Below are positions 50,135 through 62,200 of a stretch of DNA of 64,000 nt, piece by piece. Numbering within the stretch: the first letter of the stretch is position 1; each line of letters opens with the position of its first letter. Both the position numbers and the translations under genes were made by a program. The notes below the pieces were generated by a model, which saw nothing but the letters and a program-made list of their open reading frames with translations, was not told the origin of the DNA and searched no databases. The stretch comes from Ricordea florida (Eukaryota > Cnidaria > Anthozoa > Corallimorpharia > Ricordeidae), in assembly GCA_949710005.1 (NCBI GenBank), contig OX453278.1, forward strand, positions 4,113,501 to 4,177,500, written 5' to 3'.

Positions 50135-50177
50135 GTCACATGACAGCTGTTCAGCTTGGTCCCAATCCTCTCAAGGC

Positions 50178-50317
50178 TTACTTATTTCTCTGCGGTTGCA
50201 GGGATTTGCGGAATATTCTGTGTCGAAAAAACAGTAAAGGCCTTTTTTACTTATTTCTCTGCGGTTGCAGAGATTTGCGGAATATTCTGTGTCGAAAAAA
50301 CAGTAAAGGCCTTTTTT
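50178..50317. repeat. 69-bp exact tandem duplication
   Basis: Two copies of TTACTTATTTCTCTGCGGTT... ending AAGGCCTTTT with one base difference (GGGATT/GAGATT). The length is a multiple of three, so a chance frame runs through both. Confidence 0.9.
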
Positions 50318-50608
50318 GAGCGGCCTGTGATTGGTCGGACCATTTTTTTCACTAGTGAAGAAAATGGTCCAATCAATCAAATTGCTTTTAGTTTTTCACA
50401 GACTATTTTTCTGTCACAGATTTGTCAGTAGTAAATCTCGGTACCTATGGAATAATCCTAAATCCTCGAATTTGACTGGCTAATCGCGCGCGTGTGACTG
50501 GTCCAGCTTTTCAAGATAGGGCCCACGGGCCGGATTTTTGCCCCGCTGTAGCAATTCCCTCTCTCTTTTCTTACTTTAAAAAGAAGACAACCCAAAAAAA
50601 TTAATCAG

Positions 50609-50719
50609 TTATTTACCGGGCCAGGAGCCCGTCAAGGGCTCCTGAACGGGCTAGGTCGGTCCGTATAGGTAAAAACTGTGCCCTTGGTCCCCATACGAAC
50701 CTTCCGCCCGGTAAATAAC
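50609..50719. mobile_element. Short TIR element
   Basis: The left GTTATTTACCGGG and right CCCGGTAAATAAC ends are inverted. The inner GAGCCCGTCAAGGGCTC is a further hairpin. About 111 bp, non-coding. Confidence 0.65.
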
Positions 50720-52118
50720 AGTTAGCATGGAGTTAACAGTAGCGAAAATTGATTTTGCGTCAACTGGTAAGATCTGTCGGAATATTTTTCATCGAATCAG
50801 TCAAAAGAAAATGGAAGCTGAGAGAAGACTGAAGATAGCTTTAGAGAGGACTCTGTTTCGAGTTGGGTCTAACTCCTCTTTGAACAAAGTTAGCTGGACA
50901 AATCTTTCAATTATAATGATTATACGTTCCACTATCACTTCTTATAAAGCTCTCTAAAGCTTAGCTATTATTGTTTCTTCCCAAGATAATTATGTGGGAA
51001 CGTTGGTAAAAATTCACAAATAATTCATAAAGAAAATGCAAAGGAAATTAATGTTTAATGAGTGTCTTTATATCTGACACAGACACAGCTAACATTTGCG
51101 TTCAATTTTCTTGGTCAAAATACACTAAAACCCAAAGTTAAATACGATAATGAATAGTTCCACATAAAACGTTTTTGAAGCCGTTCAATAAACTCGCATT
51201 TCGTGCTTTATCAGTATAAAACACGAGGCGTAGCCGAGTGTTTTATACTGATAAAGCACTCCTCGTTTATTAAGCTACACATAAACCAGGTTTGCCAAGA
51301 ATCGCAGTTGTCCAATGAACTTAGAATTCGAGGATGCGTTAAACTACTGGACGAAATGAAAGTGCATGAGCGACCAAAAAGGTGCTTTGGTAGCAAGTTC
51401 AACATCATGAGAATTACGTTTCAGCAACATAACACCATAATTACATGCAGCAGCTTTAATAACATGCGTACAAATCGTGAAACTAGTAAAGACACGTATT
51501 TGAGTGGAATTGTGCGTTCAGTCATGATATGAACAGTTTTTATGGCTGTTAATTGGAATTAGAAAATTCACGTTTTTAATAATGTCAGGTGTCTGTCTCA
51601 TTAAACAAAGCCACTTAAGTGAGGGGACAGTACACTTAACGGGTTTCAAAGGCTTTCACTAGTCACACTTTGCTTTTTTAGAAAGTTAGAACAAAACACT
51701 CAGTGTACAAGTCGTTTTCTTGCTATTGTTTGTATCGTACATAATACGATTTTTACAGTTCTGCAGCTGGTAGCTAAAGTAAGCGTCATAAGTTTTTTAA
51801 TCCTTAAAAGCTTATGAGGTTGAAAATTACTCAGATACCGATTTCTAGAAATTTGACTAAGCCTAGCAAAATGTTTCTCGAAAGTTTGCCAACCCATTTC
51901 GCGAGGAATAACTCTAACACCACAAAGACATTGGTACTCATTTGAGTTTACAGGAAGGCAAGCCTTTCTTCTCTTAAGCACGATGAAAGGACAGCTTTGT
52001 CAAAATGAATGCCTCATATTTTTAGCAACGGTTTCTTCGAGTCTCTTTCGGGTTTTAAGTGAAAAGTAAGTCAGTAAGCGCACTTAACGTACCTCGAGAA
52101 ATTTCTTGACCAGATTTT

Positions 52119-52310
52119 TCAGTGAAGGTTCGGTTCTTTGGTCAGTTGAGCTTTACATTCAGCTTGTCGCCAAGGTTTCCACCAGGTATATTCCCTTGAT
52201 AATTTCGTTTTTTGATCGCTGATTGGGTGACAGATCTTGGCTTTAGCCCACGGTCTCGCAGCACAATACTGTTTGTTCTTTACTGTCAAACTTCTGACAC
52301 GAAACCTCAC
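52119..52310 (-). CDS. Possible exon of an unidentified gene
   Basis: An open stretch on the minus strand without an ATG at its start ends at a TGA. It includes KLSREYTWWKPWRQ, an aromatic-rich segment that looks protein-like. A CAACAG acceptor-like site lies near its 5' edge. I found no neighbouring exons and no family I can name. It could be a chance frame. Confidence 0.25.
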   Translation of the reverse strand: MRFRVRSLTVKNKQYCAARPWAKAKICHPISDQKTKLSREYTWWKPWRQAECKAQLTKEPNLH

Positions 52311-53012
52311 TGTTCCGGCTGTTGGTGCTCAAATTTTCAGCTTCGAAAGACGCAGCTTGTGTAAGTGTTTTCAAATTTGAGTTTAGCAAAGTACACCTTT
52401 ACGTACACACAAAAGTATAAACAAACTAACTTCTCAAAGCTTCAAACGCCTGTGGTCTGTTTAATTAACACTTCATTAAAATCTTCCTTTGGACAGAAAA
52501 CCCCCATGAGAGAATTGTAAACATATAAAACAAATATTTGCAAGTTAAATTTCTTTTATTATTCATTTCATAAAACAGACGGCCACTTTGTTGACGAACT
52601 TAACGTTCAAATTAAATGGGTTTCTCTTTTTCCACAACTGTGGTTTTCGTTGAAATGGAGGTGGCATTGTTGAACAAAAGCTTTTGAAAATGCTAAACCA
52701 GAGGTTCAGCAATAATTTCGTATTAATTTATATTACTAAGTTTGGAAATTTGCTGAATCCTACACGGAGAAATAAAACAAAGAACAAAGCATACATAATA
52801 TATTGAGTTAAGGACTTTCCGATAATTCTGCACTTTCACGTAAATTGTGCTTACATGCGAACGTGAATGTAACTCACTCTGGCTTTGCACACAAAGGTAA
52901 ATAAATTAACAGCACCTTTGCGTAAACGTGGTTAGTTAAGAGCTATTCAAACGTTAAGATGGTAAATTGACTGATTAATAGATTTCTTCGCTTCCTGATT
53001 AACTTCCGGACA

Positions 53013-55747
53013 TCATCTTTTCATGTCGGAATCCATCCTGGCGGGCTCCAATTCTTCGTGACTTTTCCTAGATGAAGGATGGTCTATAAACGACAAAAAA
53101 AAGCTTAAGTTACCAATATGATTTAAGTAAAAACGAGACTCGAGCAATAGCAGGCAACAGAGTTGGTATCTCGAAAGACCTGAAAATTGCCGAACGTTTT
53201 CAGGTGCAAAACCCATACTGCAGTTCAGGAGCTTTCGAGGAAAGCGCGCCAGGTTTCTGTATAATTAAGCCCGATTTGGGGTGGAAAGTTCAAGTACCTT
53301 GAAGAGGAGGGACATAATCTTGTTGATAAATGGACCTAATCTTGTCCTGGCACACTTTTCGCAGGAGCTCAGAGCTAGAGGAACCTGCTGGTGCTATCAA
53401 GCGATGGTTGACTGGAGGGAGCTTGCTGTAATGCGACCACACAAAGAAGTCCTGCGAAGAAAAAAACAAACACAAAGCGAAAAGTTATCAGAATCTACAA
53501 CTTCAGTCTCTTAAAGTCACTCTTATTTGTAGATCAAATAATGCAGTGTGGCACACGATATTGTAACAATGCAGTTTGTAAAGCTGCTGTACAGTACTGT
53601 GATGTGACACTGTTTGTTTTATTATGTATGCAGAATGGTTCTAACTTTTTCATCCGTGGATCAAACCATACAGTGTGACCATTCTTTGGAAAGCTGCTGA
53701 ACAGTACTGCGCTGTTTCAGTTATTTTACTATACGATGTACAGAACTTGATACAGATCTTTGGAATCTGAACCCTAAGCGGATATTTTTGCCTGTGTATT
53801 CAGGAACCCTTGGCGTGGGCTTTTAAAACCAGTCACTTGCAAGCCGCTGCTTCATTTTACTTACCCTGTTTGGGTGATTGAAAACTTGCTCCATGTTGTG
53901 GGGATGAGGGTTGTTCTTGCGGTTACCCGAGGAGGTGCCATATGGCACTCTAATCCTGAGGTTTGGCTGGTTTGTCTGAAAGTGGGCCCTGTATGTGGAC
54001 CCTACATCGGGTTGTCCCGAAGGATAGAACCTTGAAGTGCGAACCCTAAAGAGAAGAAATTCACAACATCAAAACGCGATTGATTTAAGTACACTTTCCG
54101 ATAGAAATTTTCCCGAATATATTAGGCCTAATCTCCATTCAGTCTCGAACTATAATTTAAGATCCTCAGCAGTACCAGTCATAAGTACTCCTAAAGAAAG
54201 AAACACTTTTCAGGACCGTAGTGCTACACTTTTTAATAAATTACTTGTTAGAATTAGAAATATAGATGACTACGGACGTTTCTGCAGAAGTGTTAAGTAA
54301 TGGCTTGCGTAATAGCATTTTCAAGCGTCTACATGTGTATTATGCATGACTACTAGTTTGGTATTTTATCATCAAGTTGTAAATCTAAGTCGTTTTACAA
54401 GCATCTAATTAGTTAGACTAGTATAGTTTTAGTATCTTAGCATATTGAAAAATGAAGAGCCACTACATGGGAATGTTTCCGATAAAGGTCATTATTATTA
54501 TTTATTATTATTATTAAGTACCTCTGTTACAAGTCAACATATCCATAATTGTTGTCAAATATTGTTAGACTGCAGTAAAACATTCTTTTGTTGTCTTTAG
54601 TTGCGGATGGCGACGATACAAATGGATTACAACTTGAAAAGTTTGGTTCTAATTTTTCAAGCTTGACCCCTCTGCCTTCCATGTTAAAGTTGCCATGGAA
54701 AATTTAGAACCGTTTCCTTTAAAGATCTTTTTAATATTTTCGTTTGGTTGTGAGAGATCTTCTTCACGGACAAGCAAAGTTGCACATTCGAAATTGTGGA
54801 AAAGCAGTGACTAAGGGCATGCAACTCCCCCCGGACTAAGATCTATTTAGACGCATCGTAGGTATTTATCTGAATGAAAAGCTGCCTTACCTGGCACCAG
54901 GAGCCGGGGATCCGTACGTCCCTGCGTATTCTCTTTTGTACGTGGTCGTAAAGGCGGAAGGGACACGAGAATACACATCTTGAGAAGCCGTAGATGCTGC
55001 AACAGATAATAATGGGTTAATTCTTAAACAAAAAGCTAACAAGCCTGTACTTCGTGAGCCGCTTTACAGTAGGGCAGGATTCAATTGAAGCTGGAAAAGA
55101 AATTTGCAAAATATGTCTTGTCTCGACAAATAGTCATGTCTAATTCCGTTTCACTGAATTCTACCCTTTTAGCCCGAACATCAAAGTACATGTGATCCCT
55201 ATACATTTTATACAGTGCTAGTAAGGAGAATTTGATAAAATATCAAAAGCAATTCACCGCTGGTGATCGTTTCCTTATATTATCATTACGTGTATTCATA
55301 ACTGTGTATTGACATCAACAGGAGAAATTAACTTCTGATCACTACTGAGAGTTATGTAGTTTAATTTCGTACATTCAAGTCGGCACTGTAGCTGAGGTAC
55401 AGAGTTAAAACTGAACTGCTTTTGTTTATCATTGTTATCGCAGGCTGACGAATTCGCGATTTAGATTAATAGTTAACTGCGGAAGAAACCTGATCAAAGT
55501 TACTCAAAAAAGTAAAAAGTTTCAAAAGTTATTGCATAAATAGATGAAGCATAATGACGAAAATTTGCTAGTGGATTTTCGTTTAATGGATCGAGGCAGT
55601 GTGAACCTTCGCATGATGCTTAACCTTGTTTGCTCATTTCACTAACCTTGTGACATGCACAGTTGCTCGCCTTATAATTCAGTACAAATTTTGACAGATT
55701 AAAGCAAAATATCACCACGTACCTCCATCTGTCGCTATATTTCTCAT
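53013..55747 (-). CDS. Small uncharacterised protein, cluster family member 5 (178 aa)
   Basis: Exons from 5' to 3': 55723-55747, 54891-54996, 53865-54045, 53298-53451, 53013-53083; phases 1-2-0-1. Exon 3 is the clearest family exon: GSTYRAHFQ, then RKNNPHPHNMEQVFNHPNR directly before a GTAAGT donor. Exon 4 begins DFFVWSHYSKLPPV, and the C-terminus ends MDSDMKR. The first exon encodes eight residues. Intron 3 holds two 106-bp satellite units. Intron 2 holds an antisense non-LTR fragment whose tail reaches about 54520. The protein is Tyr-, Ser-, Pro- and Arg-rich and soluble-looking. A microtubule-associated role would fit the composition but is not shown by the sequence. Confidence 0.8.
53515..53755 (+). 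repeat. 106-bp satellite, about 2 units
   Basis: Forward units in intron 3 (53452-53864) of family member 5. Confidence 0.88.
54055..54520 (+). mobile_element. Truncated non-LTR retrotransposon fragment in intron 2 of family member 5
   Basis: Plus-strand frame to a stop at 54298-54300 with YNLRSSAVPVISTPKERNTF and ATLFNKLLVRIRNID, the usual end of another reverse-transcriptase clade. It is followed by a (ATT)n tail at about 54490-54515. It is antisense to the host gene and begins about 10 bp from the exon end at 54045. Confidence 0.7.
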
Positions 55748-56784
55748 ATTGAAGAAAAATGTGCTCGTCAACGGTAGTCTCGTACAAGCGATGTTCGCAG
55801 AAGATGAATCTTTCTCTTGCAATGGAAACAACGCTATCTCAGTACCACGTTTTTAATTTGTCTTCGTAACTGAATGCAAGAACTTAGAAAGGCCAACAGT
55901 TCAGCTGATTGTAATACCCCAAAGAAATCCCGCTTGGGCAGCTTATTTCGTGTTGCTAGGTCACTTTCTTGCTCGAATAAACTCTGTTGTTATGCAAGGT
56001 CCGAGAGCATTATTTGTGTAATATTCGTCTTGAGCATGCGGTTATCCACTCATGAAAGGTGTAAACAAATCTTGGATTATACCGATTGTTCTCTTTGTTT
56101 GAATACGAAAACCTCCTGTGTAATGTAAACAGTGTTTTTAAAAGGTATTATTAAACGGAAAAACTCAGTTGACTTCCAAATAAGCCGCGAATAGCGAGCG
56201 CACGTTCTGCCAAAAAGACGTGGGAAAGACACAGAGAACTGCGAAAAAATGGCGGATGGTGCCAACTCAGAAAATTAGTTTTATTGAGTTCGGAGTCTTC
56301 TCGAATATTCTAAAAGCGCGTGCTTAAAATCGTGTTTGGGGAAAGGATTCGGTTCGGATGGATTTACGATTTTTCTTACACAATGATTTGAAACTGAAGC
56401 AGAGCCACTCAATTTTATTAGCAAATGCCAGCGTCTTCTTAATTAATCATTTCATTGGTTAGCATAATTTATTAAATTGTTAACTGAATTCCACCCGCAG
56501 AACAAAGGGCTTCCAAGCGTCCATTACTGAAACACGAAATTGGACAAAAATGGAATTGAGGGAATTTTGAAATCTTATATATAACTAACGTCTACTAGAC
56601 TTCAGTTAAAGTCAGTGACTGAGTTCAAAGCCAGTCTTCTAGTAACGAATTACGCTGCATGCGGTCAAAATCAGTTTCATTGTTAAACTGCTGCTAAATC
56701 AGAATAAATGAGCAGTACTATTACACTGTATTCACTAATTACTTCTTTCCTACAACTCCTATGCAACCAATATGAACAAATTAG

Positions 56785-58250
56785 CAACCACACTGTATAG
56801 TAAGGAGTACCACAGTACAGTGCTGTTCAGTAGCTTTCCAAAGAATGGTCACACTGCATGGTTTGATCCACATATGAAAAAGTTAGAACCACGCTTTATA
56901 GTAAAACAAACAGTACCACAGTACAGTGCTGTTCAGTAGCTTTCCAAAGAATGGTCACACTGCATGGTTTGATCCACAGATGAAAAAGTTAGAACCACAC
57001 TGTATAGTAAAACAAACAGTACAAAGAATGGTCACACTGCATGGTTTGATCCACATAAGAAAACGTTAGAACCACACTGTATAGTAAAACAAACAGTACA
57101 AAGAATGGTCACACTGCATGGTTTGATCCACATATGAAAACGTTAGAACCACACTGTATAGTAAAACAAACAGTACAAAGAATGGTCACACTGCATGGTT
57201 TGATCCACATAAGAAAACGTTAGAACCACACTGTATAGTAAAACAAACAGTACCACAGTACAGTACTGTTTAGTAGCTTTACAAAGAATGGTCACACTGC
57301 ATGGTTTGATCTACAGATGAAAAAGCTAGAACCACACTGTATAGTAAAACAAACAGTACCACAGTACAGTACTGTTTAGTAGCTTTACAAAGAATGGTCA
57401 CACTGCATGGTTTGATCTACAGATGAAAAAGTTCGAACCACACTGTATAGTAAAAAAAAACAGTACCACAGTACAGTACTGTTCAGTAGCTTTACAAAGA
57501 ATGGTCACACGGCATGGTTTGATCCACATATGAAAACGTTAGAACCACACTGTATAGTAAAACAAACAGTACAAAGAATGGTCACACTGCATGGTTTGAT
57601 CCACATAAGAAAACGTCAGAACCACACTGTATAGTAAAACAAACAGTACAAAGAATGGTCACACTGCATGGTTTGATCCACATATGAAAACGTTTCAACC
57701 ACACCGTATAGTAAAACAAACAGTACAAAGAATGGTCACACTGCATGGTTTGATCCACATAAGAAAACGTTAGACCCACACTGTATAGTAAAACAAACAG
57801 TACAAAGAATGGTCACACTGCATGGTTTGATCCACATATGAAAACGTTAGAACCACACTGTATAGTAAAACAAACAGTACAAAGAATGGTCACACTGCAT
57901 GGTTTGATCCACATAAGAAAACGTTAGACCCACACTGTATAGTAAAACAAACAGTACAAAGAATGGTCACACTGCATGGTTTGATCCACATAAGAAAACG
58001 TTAGACCCACACTGTATAGTAAAACAAACAGTACAAAGAATGGTCACACTGCATGGTTTGATCCACATAAGAAAACGATATCCCCACACTGTATAGTAAA
58101 ACAAACAGTACAAAGAATGGTCACACTGCATGGTTTGATCCACATATGAAAATGTTAGAACCACACTGTATAGTAAAACAAACAGTACCACAGTACAGTA
58201 CTGTTTAGTAGCTTTACAAAGAATGGTCACATTGTATAGTTTGATCCATG
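56785..58250 (-). repeat. Mixed 106-bp and 77-bp satellite array
   Basis: Reverse-orientation array. Six or so full units are present, but a run of about ten units between 57015 and 58165 lacks the 29-bp block ACCACAGTACAGTACTGTTC plus AGTAGCTTT, giving a 77-bp period. Short units alternate between CACATAAGAAAACG and CACATATGAAAACG. Confidence 0.93.
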
Positions 58251-58294
58251 GACAAAAAACTTAGAACTGGCCTTTTGATACTTGTGATTCTCTG

Positions 58295-58690
58295 TTCTTC
58301 GATTTTAAAAGCTTGACAGAAAACATTGAAGATCGGAAGGACGATGCAATGTCATTATCTGGGCAACTGTGCACCTACCCCTCCCCTAACCCAACAAGTT
58401 ATAATACGTTAAAATGTTAGTGTTAATGTTGGGTTAGGGGAGGGGTAGGTGCACAGTTGCCCAGATACTGACACTGATCCGACGATGTTTATGCATTTGT
58501 CTTTTTTTTTTTGGACTACTTGAAATACAATTAAAACACATACAATACATACATACATCCAAGGATATATACAAAACTGTTTGGTGTATTGTCGGCCGGC
58601 AAACTGGTCTTTGCAGAAGAAGCGATATTATTAAATACTAGTTTAAATACATACTACTTATTAACAGAGTAATAAGTAGTCTTTACAGGA
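58295..58690 (-). repeat. 390-bp dispersed segment, copy 2 (inverted)
   Basis: Inverse of 47430-47820, including the CACCTACCCCTCCCCTAA palindrome, CGACGATGTTTATGCATTTG and TATTGTCGGCCGGCAAACTG. Confidence 0.85.
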
Positions 58691-58756
58691 AAACCTTGGA
58701 ACGAGGCGTGTTGACCCAGCGATAGCGAGGTCAATTCGTAAAGGCCAAGGTCTGAG

Positions 58757-59035
58757 ATTTCCTTGTAATGACCGAACGAACGAGGTTAATAAGTTATTTA
58801 TTACATGGCCTTTTAAGCTGTGGAAAAAAAAAACTGAAAGTGTTTTTCAATATCCGCTTGCGCACACTAGAGGTTATTCGAAGTCATGTTCACAGAACCG
58901 AAACACACCTGACCATGCGATCGAAACAAGGAAGAGACAGAAAAAACAGTTTCTTTGAAAATGAGACAAGTTTTGTCTATATTAAAAATAAAAAACATTG
59001 AAAAATTCTCATGATGCCCGGTCATTACAAGAAAA
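58757..59035. mobile_element. Inverted-end MITE-like element
   Basis: The left GATTTCCTTGTAATGACCG and right CGGTCATTACAAGAAAATC ends are inverse with one mismatch. The interior is AT-rich and non-coding. Confidence 0.65.
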
Positions 59036-59266
59036 TCTTGCCCGCTCAGCAGCCAATCAGAGCGCGCGTACTATTGTAGCCATAAATTATAATAAAACGC
59101 AAATATGACTGAGCTTATCATAAAACGGAATTTACAACAGAAATAATTTACAGAAGAACCATTTACGATAGAAATATTGTGAACTTTTGTTGCATCAGCC
59201 ACAACGTAACAAAATTGACTGACCTACTGAGCGCATTATACACAGTTCCTATTTAGGTGACCATTG

Positions 59267-62200
59267 TTACGGTTTGAAGAAGAGTAAGTACTGAAGCAAA
59301 GCGACAGCGTTTAGAGTGGAAAGGTCAGTGAGCACGGTCTGCAAATACAACACAATACAGATGTCAACAGAGATTTTAAACTATTGTCAGTGGGGGTAGT
59401 TTCTAAAGAAACACAAGAAATTGGGATAATCAAACGAATTAATAAAGTAAGTTATACCACCGTAAGATAAAAGGAAGGTGCTGACGTTTCGAGCGTTAGC
59501 CCTTCGTCAGAGCGAAATTATCCCAATTTCAGACAGCTTAAGCTGTAAGCGTCTAAAACTGATAAAAACACAGTAGAAATAAAAGCGAAGGCTGCTCACA
59601 ATTCTAAACATCACGTCTCATAGCCTTGAGTCTCTTGATTGTAACAGAAATGTCCTCGGGAAACGTTCTGGTTGCATTGGATAAAAGAAATACAAACCTG
59701 TGCTGCTTGTAGACTTGTTACTTCCATCAGATTTATTCGGCGGTAGGATAAAATGGCGACAGCCAAAACTGACGAGGGAAAAAACACCCAAGAATTGTTA
59801 ATCGTTCCATCACTGCAGAAACACTAGTACCACAGTACTGATCAGTAGCTTTCCAAAGAATGGTCACACTGCATGATTTCATCCACAGATGAAAAAGTTA
59901 GAACCACACTGTATAGTAAAACAAACAGTACCACAGTACAGTACTGTTCAGTAGCTTTACAAAGAATAGTCACACTGCATGGTTTGATTCACAGATGAGA
60001 AAGTTAGAACCACACTGTATAGTAAAACAAACAGTATCACAGAACAGTACTGTTCAGTAGCTTTACAAAGAATGGTCACACTGCATGGTTTGATCCACAG
60101 ATGAGAAAGTTAGAACCACACTGTATAATAAAGCAAACAATGCCACAGTACAGTACTGTTCAGTAGCTTTACAAAGAATGGTCACACTGCATGGTTTGAT
60201 CCACAGATGAAAAAGTTAGAACCACACTGTATAGTAAAGCAAACAATGCCACAGTACATAAAGTAAGTTATACCACCGTAAGGTAAAAGGGAGGTGCTGA
60301 CGTTTCGCTCCGATGAAGGGCTAACGCTCGAAACGTCAGCACCTCCCTTTTCCCTTTCGGTGGTATGACTTACTCTATCAATTCGTTTGATTTACCCAAT
60401 TTCTAGTACCACAGTACAGTACTGTTCAGTAGCTTTACAAAGAATGGTCACACTGCATGATTTGATGCACAGATGAAAAAGATAGAACCACACCGTATAG
60501 TAAAACAAACAGTACCACAGTACAGTACTGTTCAGTAGCTTTCCATAGAATGGTCACACTGCATGATTTGATGCACAGATGAAAAAGTTAGAACCACACT
60601 GTGTAGTAAAACAAACAGTACCACAGTACAGTACTGTTCAGTAGCTTTCCAAAGAATGGTCACACTGCATGGTTTGATCCACAGATGAAAACGTTAGAAC
60701 CACACTGTATAGTAAAACAAACAGTACCACAGTACCATACCGTTCGATAGCTTTCCAAAGAATGGTCACACTGTATAGTACTGTTCAGTAGCTTTACAAA
60801 GAATAGTCACACTGCATGGTTTGATCCACAGATGAGAAAGTTAGAACCACACTGTATAGTAAAACAAACAGTACCACAGTACAGTACTGTTCAGTAGCTT
60901 TACAAAGAATGGTCACACTGCATGGTTTGATCCACAGATGAAAAAGTTAGAACCACACTGTGTAGTGAAACAAACAGTACCACAGTACCGTACTGTTCAG
61001 TAGCTTTACAAAGAATGGTCACACTGCATGATTTGATGCACAGATGAAAACGTTAGAACCACACTGTATAGTAAAACAAACAGTACCACAGTACCGTACT
61101 GTTCAGTAGCTTTACAAAGAATGGTCACACTGCATGGTTTGATCCACAGATGAAAAAATTAGAACCACACTGTATAGTAAAACAAACAGTACCACAGTAC
61201 AGTACTGTTTAGTAGCTTTACAAAGAATGGTCACACTGCATGGTTTGATCCACAGATGAAAAAGTTAGAACCACACTGTATAGTAAAACAAACAGTATCA
61301 CAGTACAGTACTGTTCATTACCTTTCCAAAGAATGGTCGCACTGCATGGTTTGATACACAGATGAAAAAGTTAGAACCACACTGTATAGTAAAACAAACA
61401 GTACCACAGTACAGTACTGTTCAGTAGCTTTACAAAGGATGGTCACACTGCATGGTTTGATACACAGATGAAAAAGTTAGAACCACACTGTATAGTAAAA
61501 CAAACAGTACCACAGTACAGTACTGTTCAGTAGCTTTCCAGAGAATGGTCACACTGCATGGTTTGATCCACAGATGAAAAAGTTAGAACCACACTGTATA
61601 GTAAAACAAACAGTACCACAGTACCGTATTGTTCAGTGGCTTTACAAAGAATGGTCACACTGCATGGTTTGAGTATACAGTATCTACAGTTGACTGTACC
61701 TGCTAACAGCTCCATAGAGTCATAAGCAAATATTCTGTCCCACAGGAGAAGCAACTGCCAAACGAAAAGGTATCTTTTGTGAAATCAAGACTTAAATAAT
61801 ATTGGGAGTGATACTTCGTATGCCTGTTTTAGAAAGGAACTGAAGACTTTCTCAGTCGTACAACTCTAAAAGGTTCTCTAGCGATTTTGTAAATGATACT
61901 AAGAGATTCTTAGCGATTTGCTAAATAAGACATACCGATTACTACGCGATTTAACACAAACAGTGATTTACCTTCGAGTACGATTCTGTAGCGTTTAATG
62001 AGCAATTTTCAAGCGAAGATTTATTACAACTAGTCAATTCTTAGACCATTTGTGAGAAGCACTGAGCGATTTTAAGCTAGCGTTCAAAACACTTCTAGTG
62101 GATACCGGTAGTGTTTGAATGGTCCTTGTTAGGTTTCTAGGCGATATAAATATTCTTCGCTAAGCATCGGACGATGTCTGCGTCGACATGTCGGCCTGGG

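Larger units (their letters stand above)
50135..53012. other. Intergenic between family members 4 and 5
   Basis: Contains a 69-bp tandem duplication (50178-50317), a TIR element (50609-50719), a short palindrome at 51205-51270 (TCAGTATAAAACACGAGGCG and its inverse) and one doubtful minus-strand frame (52119-52310). Confidence 0.6.
55748..59266. other. Intergenic between family member 5 and TBC1D19
   Basis: Mostly repeat: satellite 56785-58250, the 390-bp segment 58295-58690 and an inverted-end element 58757-59035. The stretch 55748-56780 shows no repeat and no convincing gene. Confidence 0.6.

Noticed and set aside
51203-51532. 109-codon plus-strand frame
   Set aside because: Begins inside a palindromic repeat, no domain, low-complexity features and no splice partners seen.
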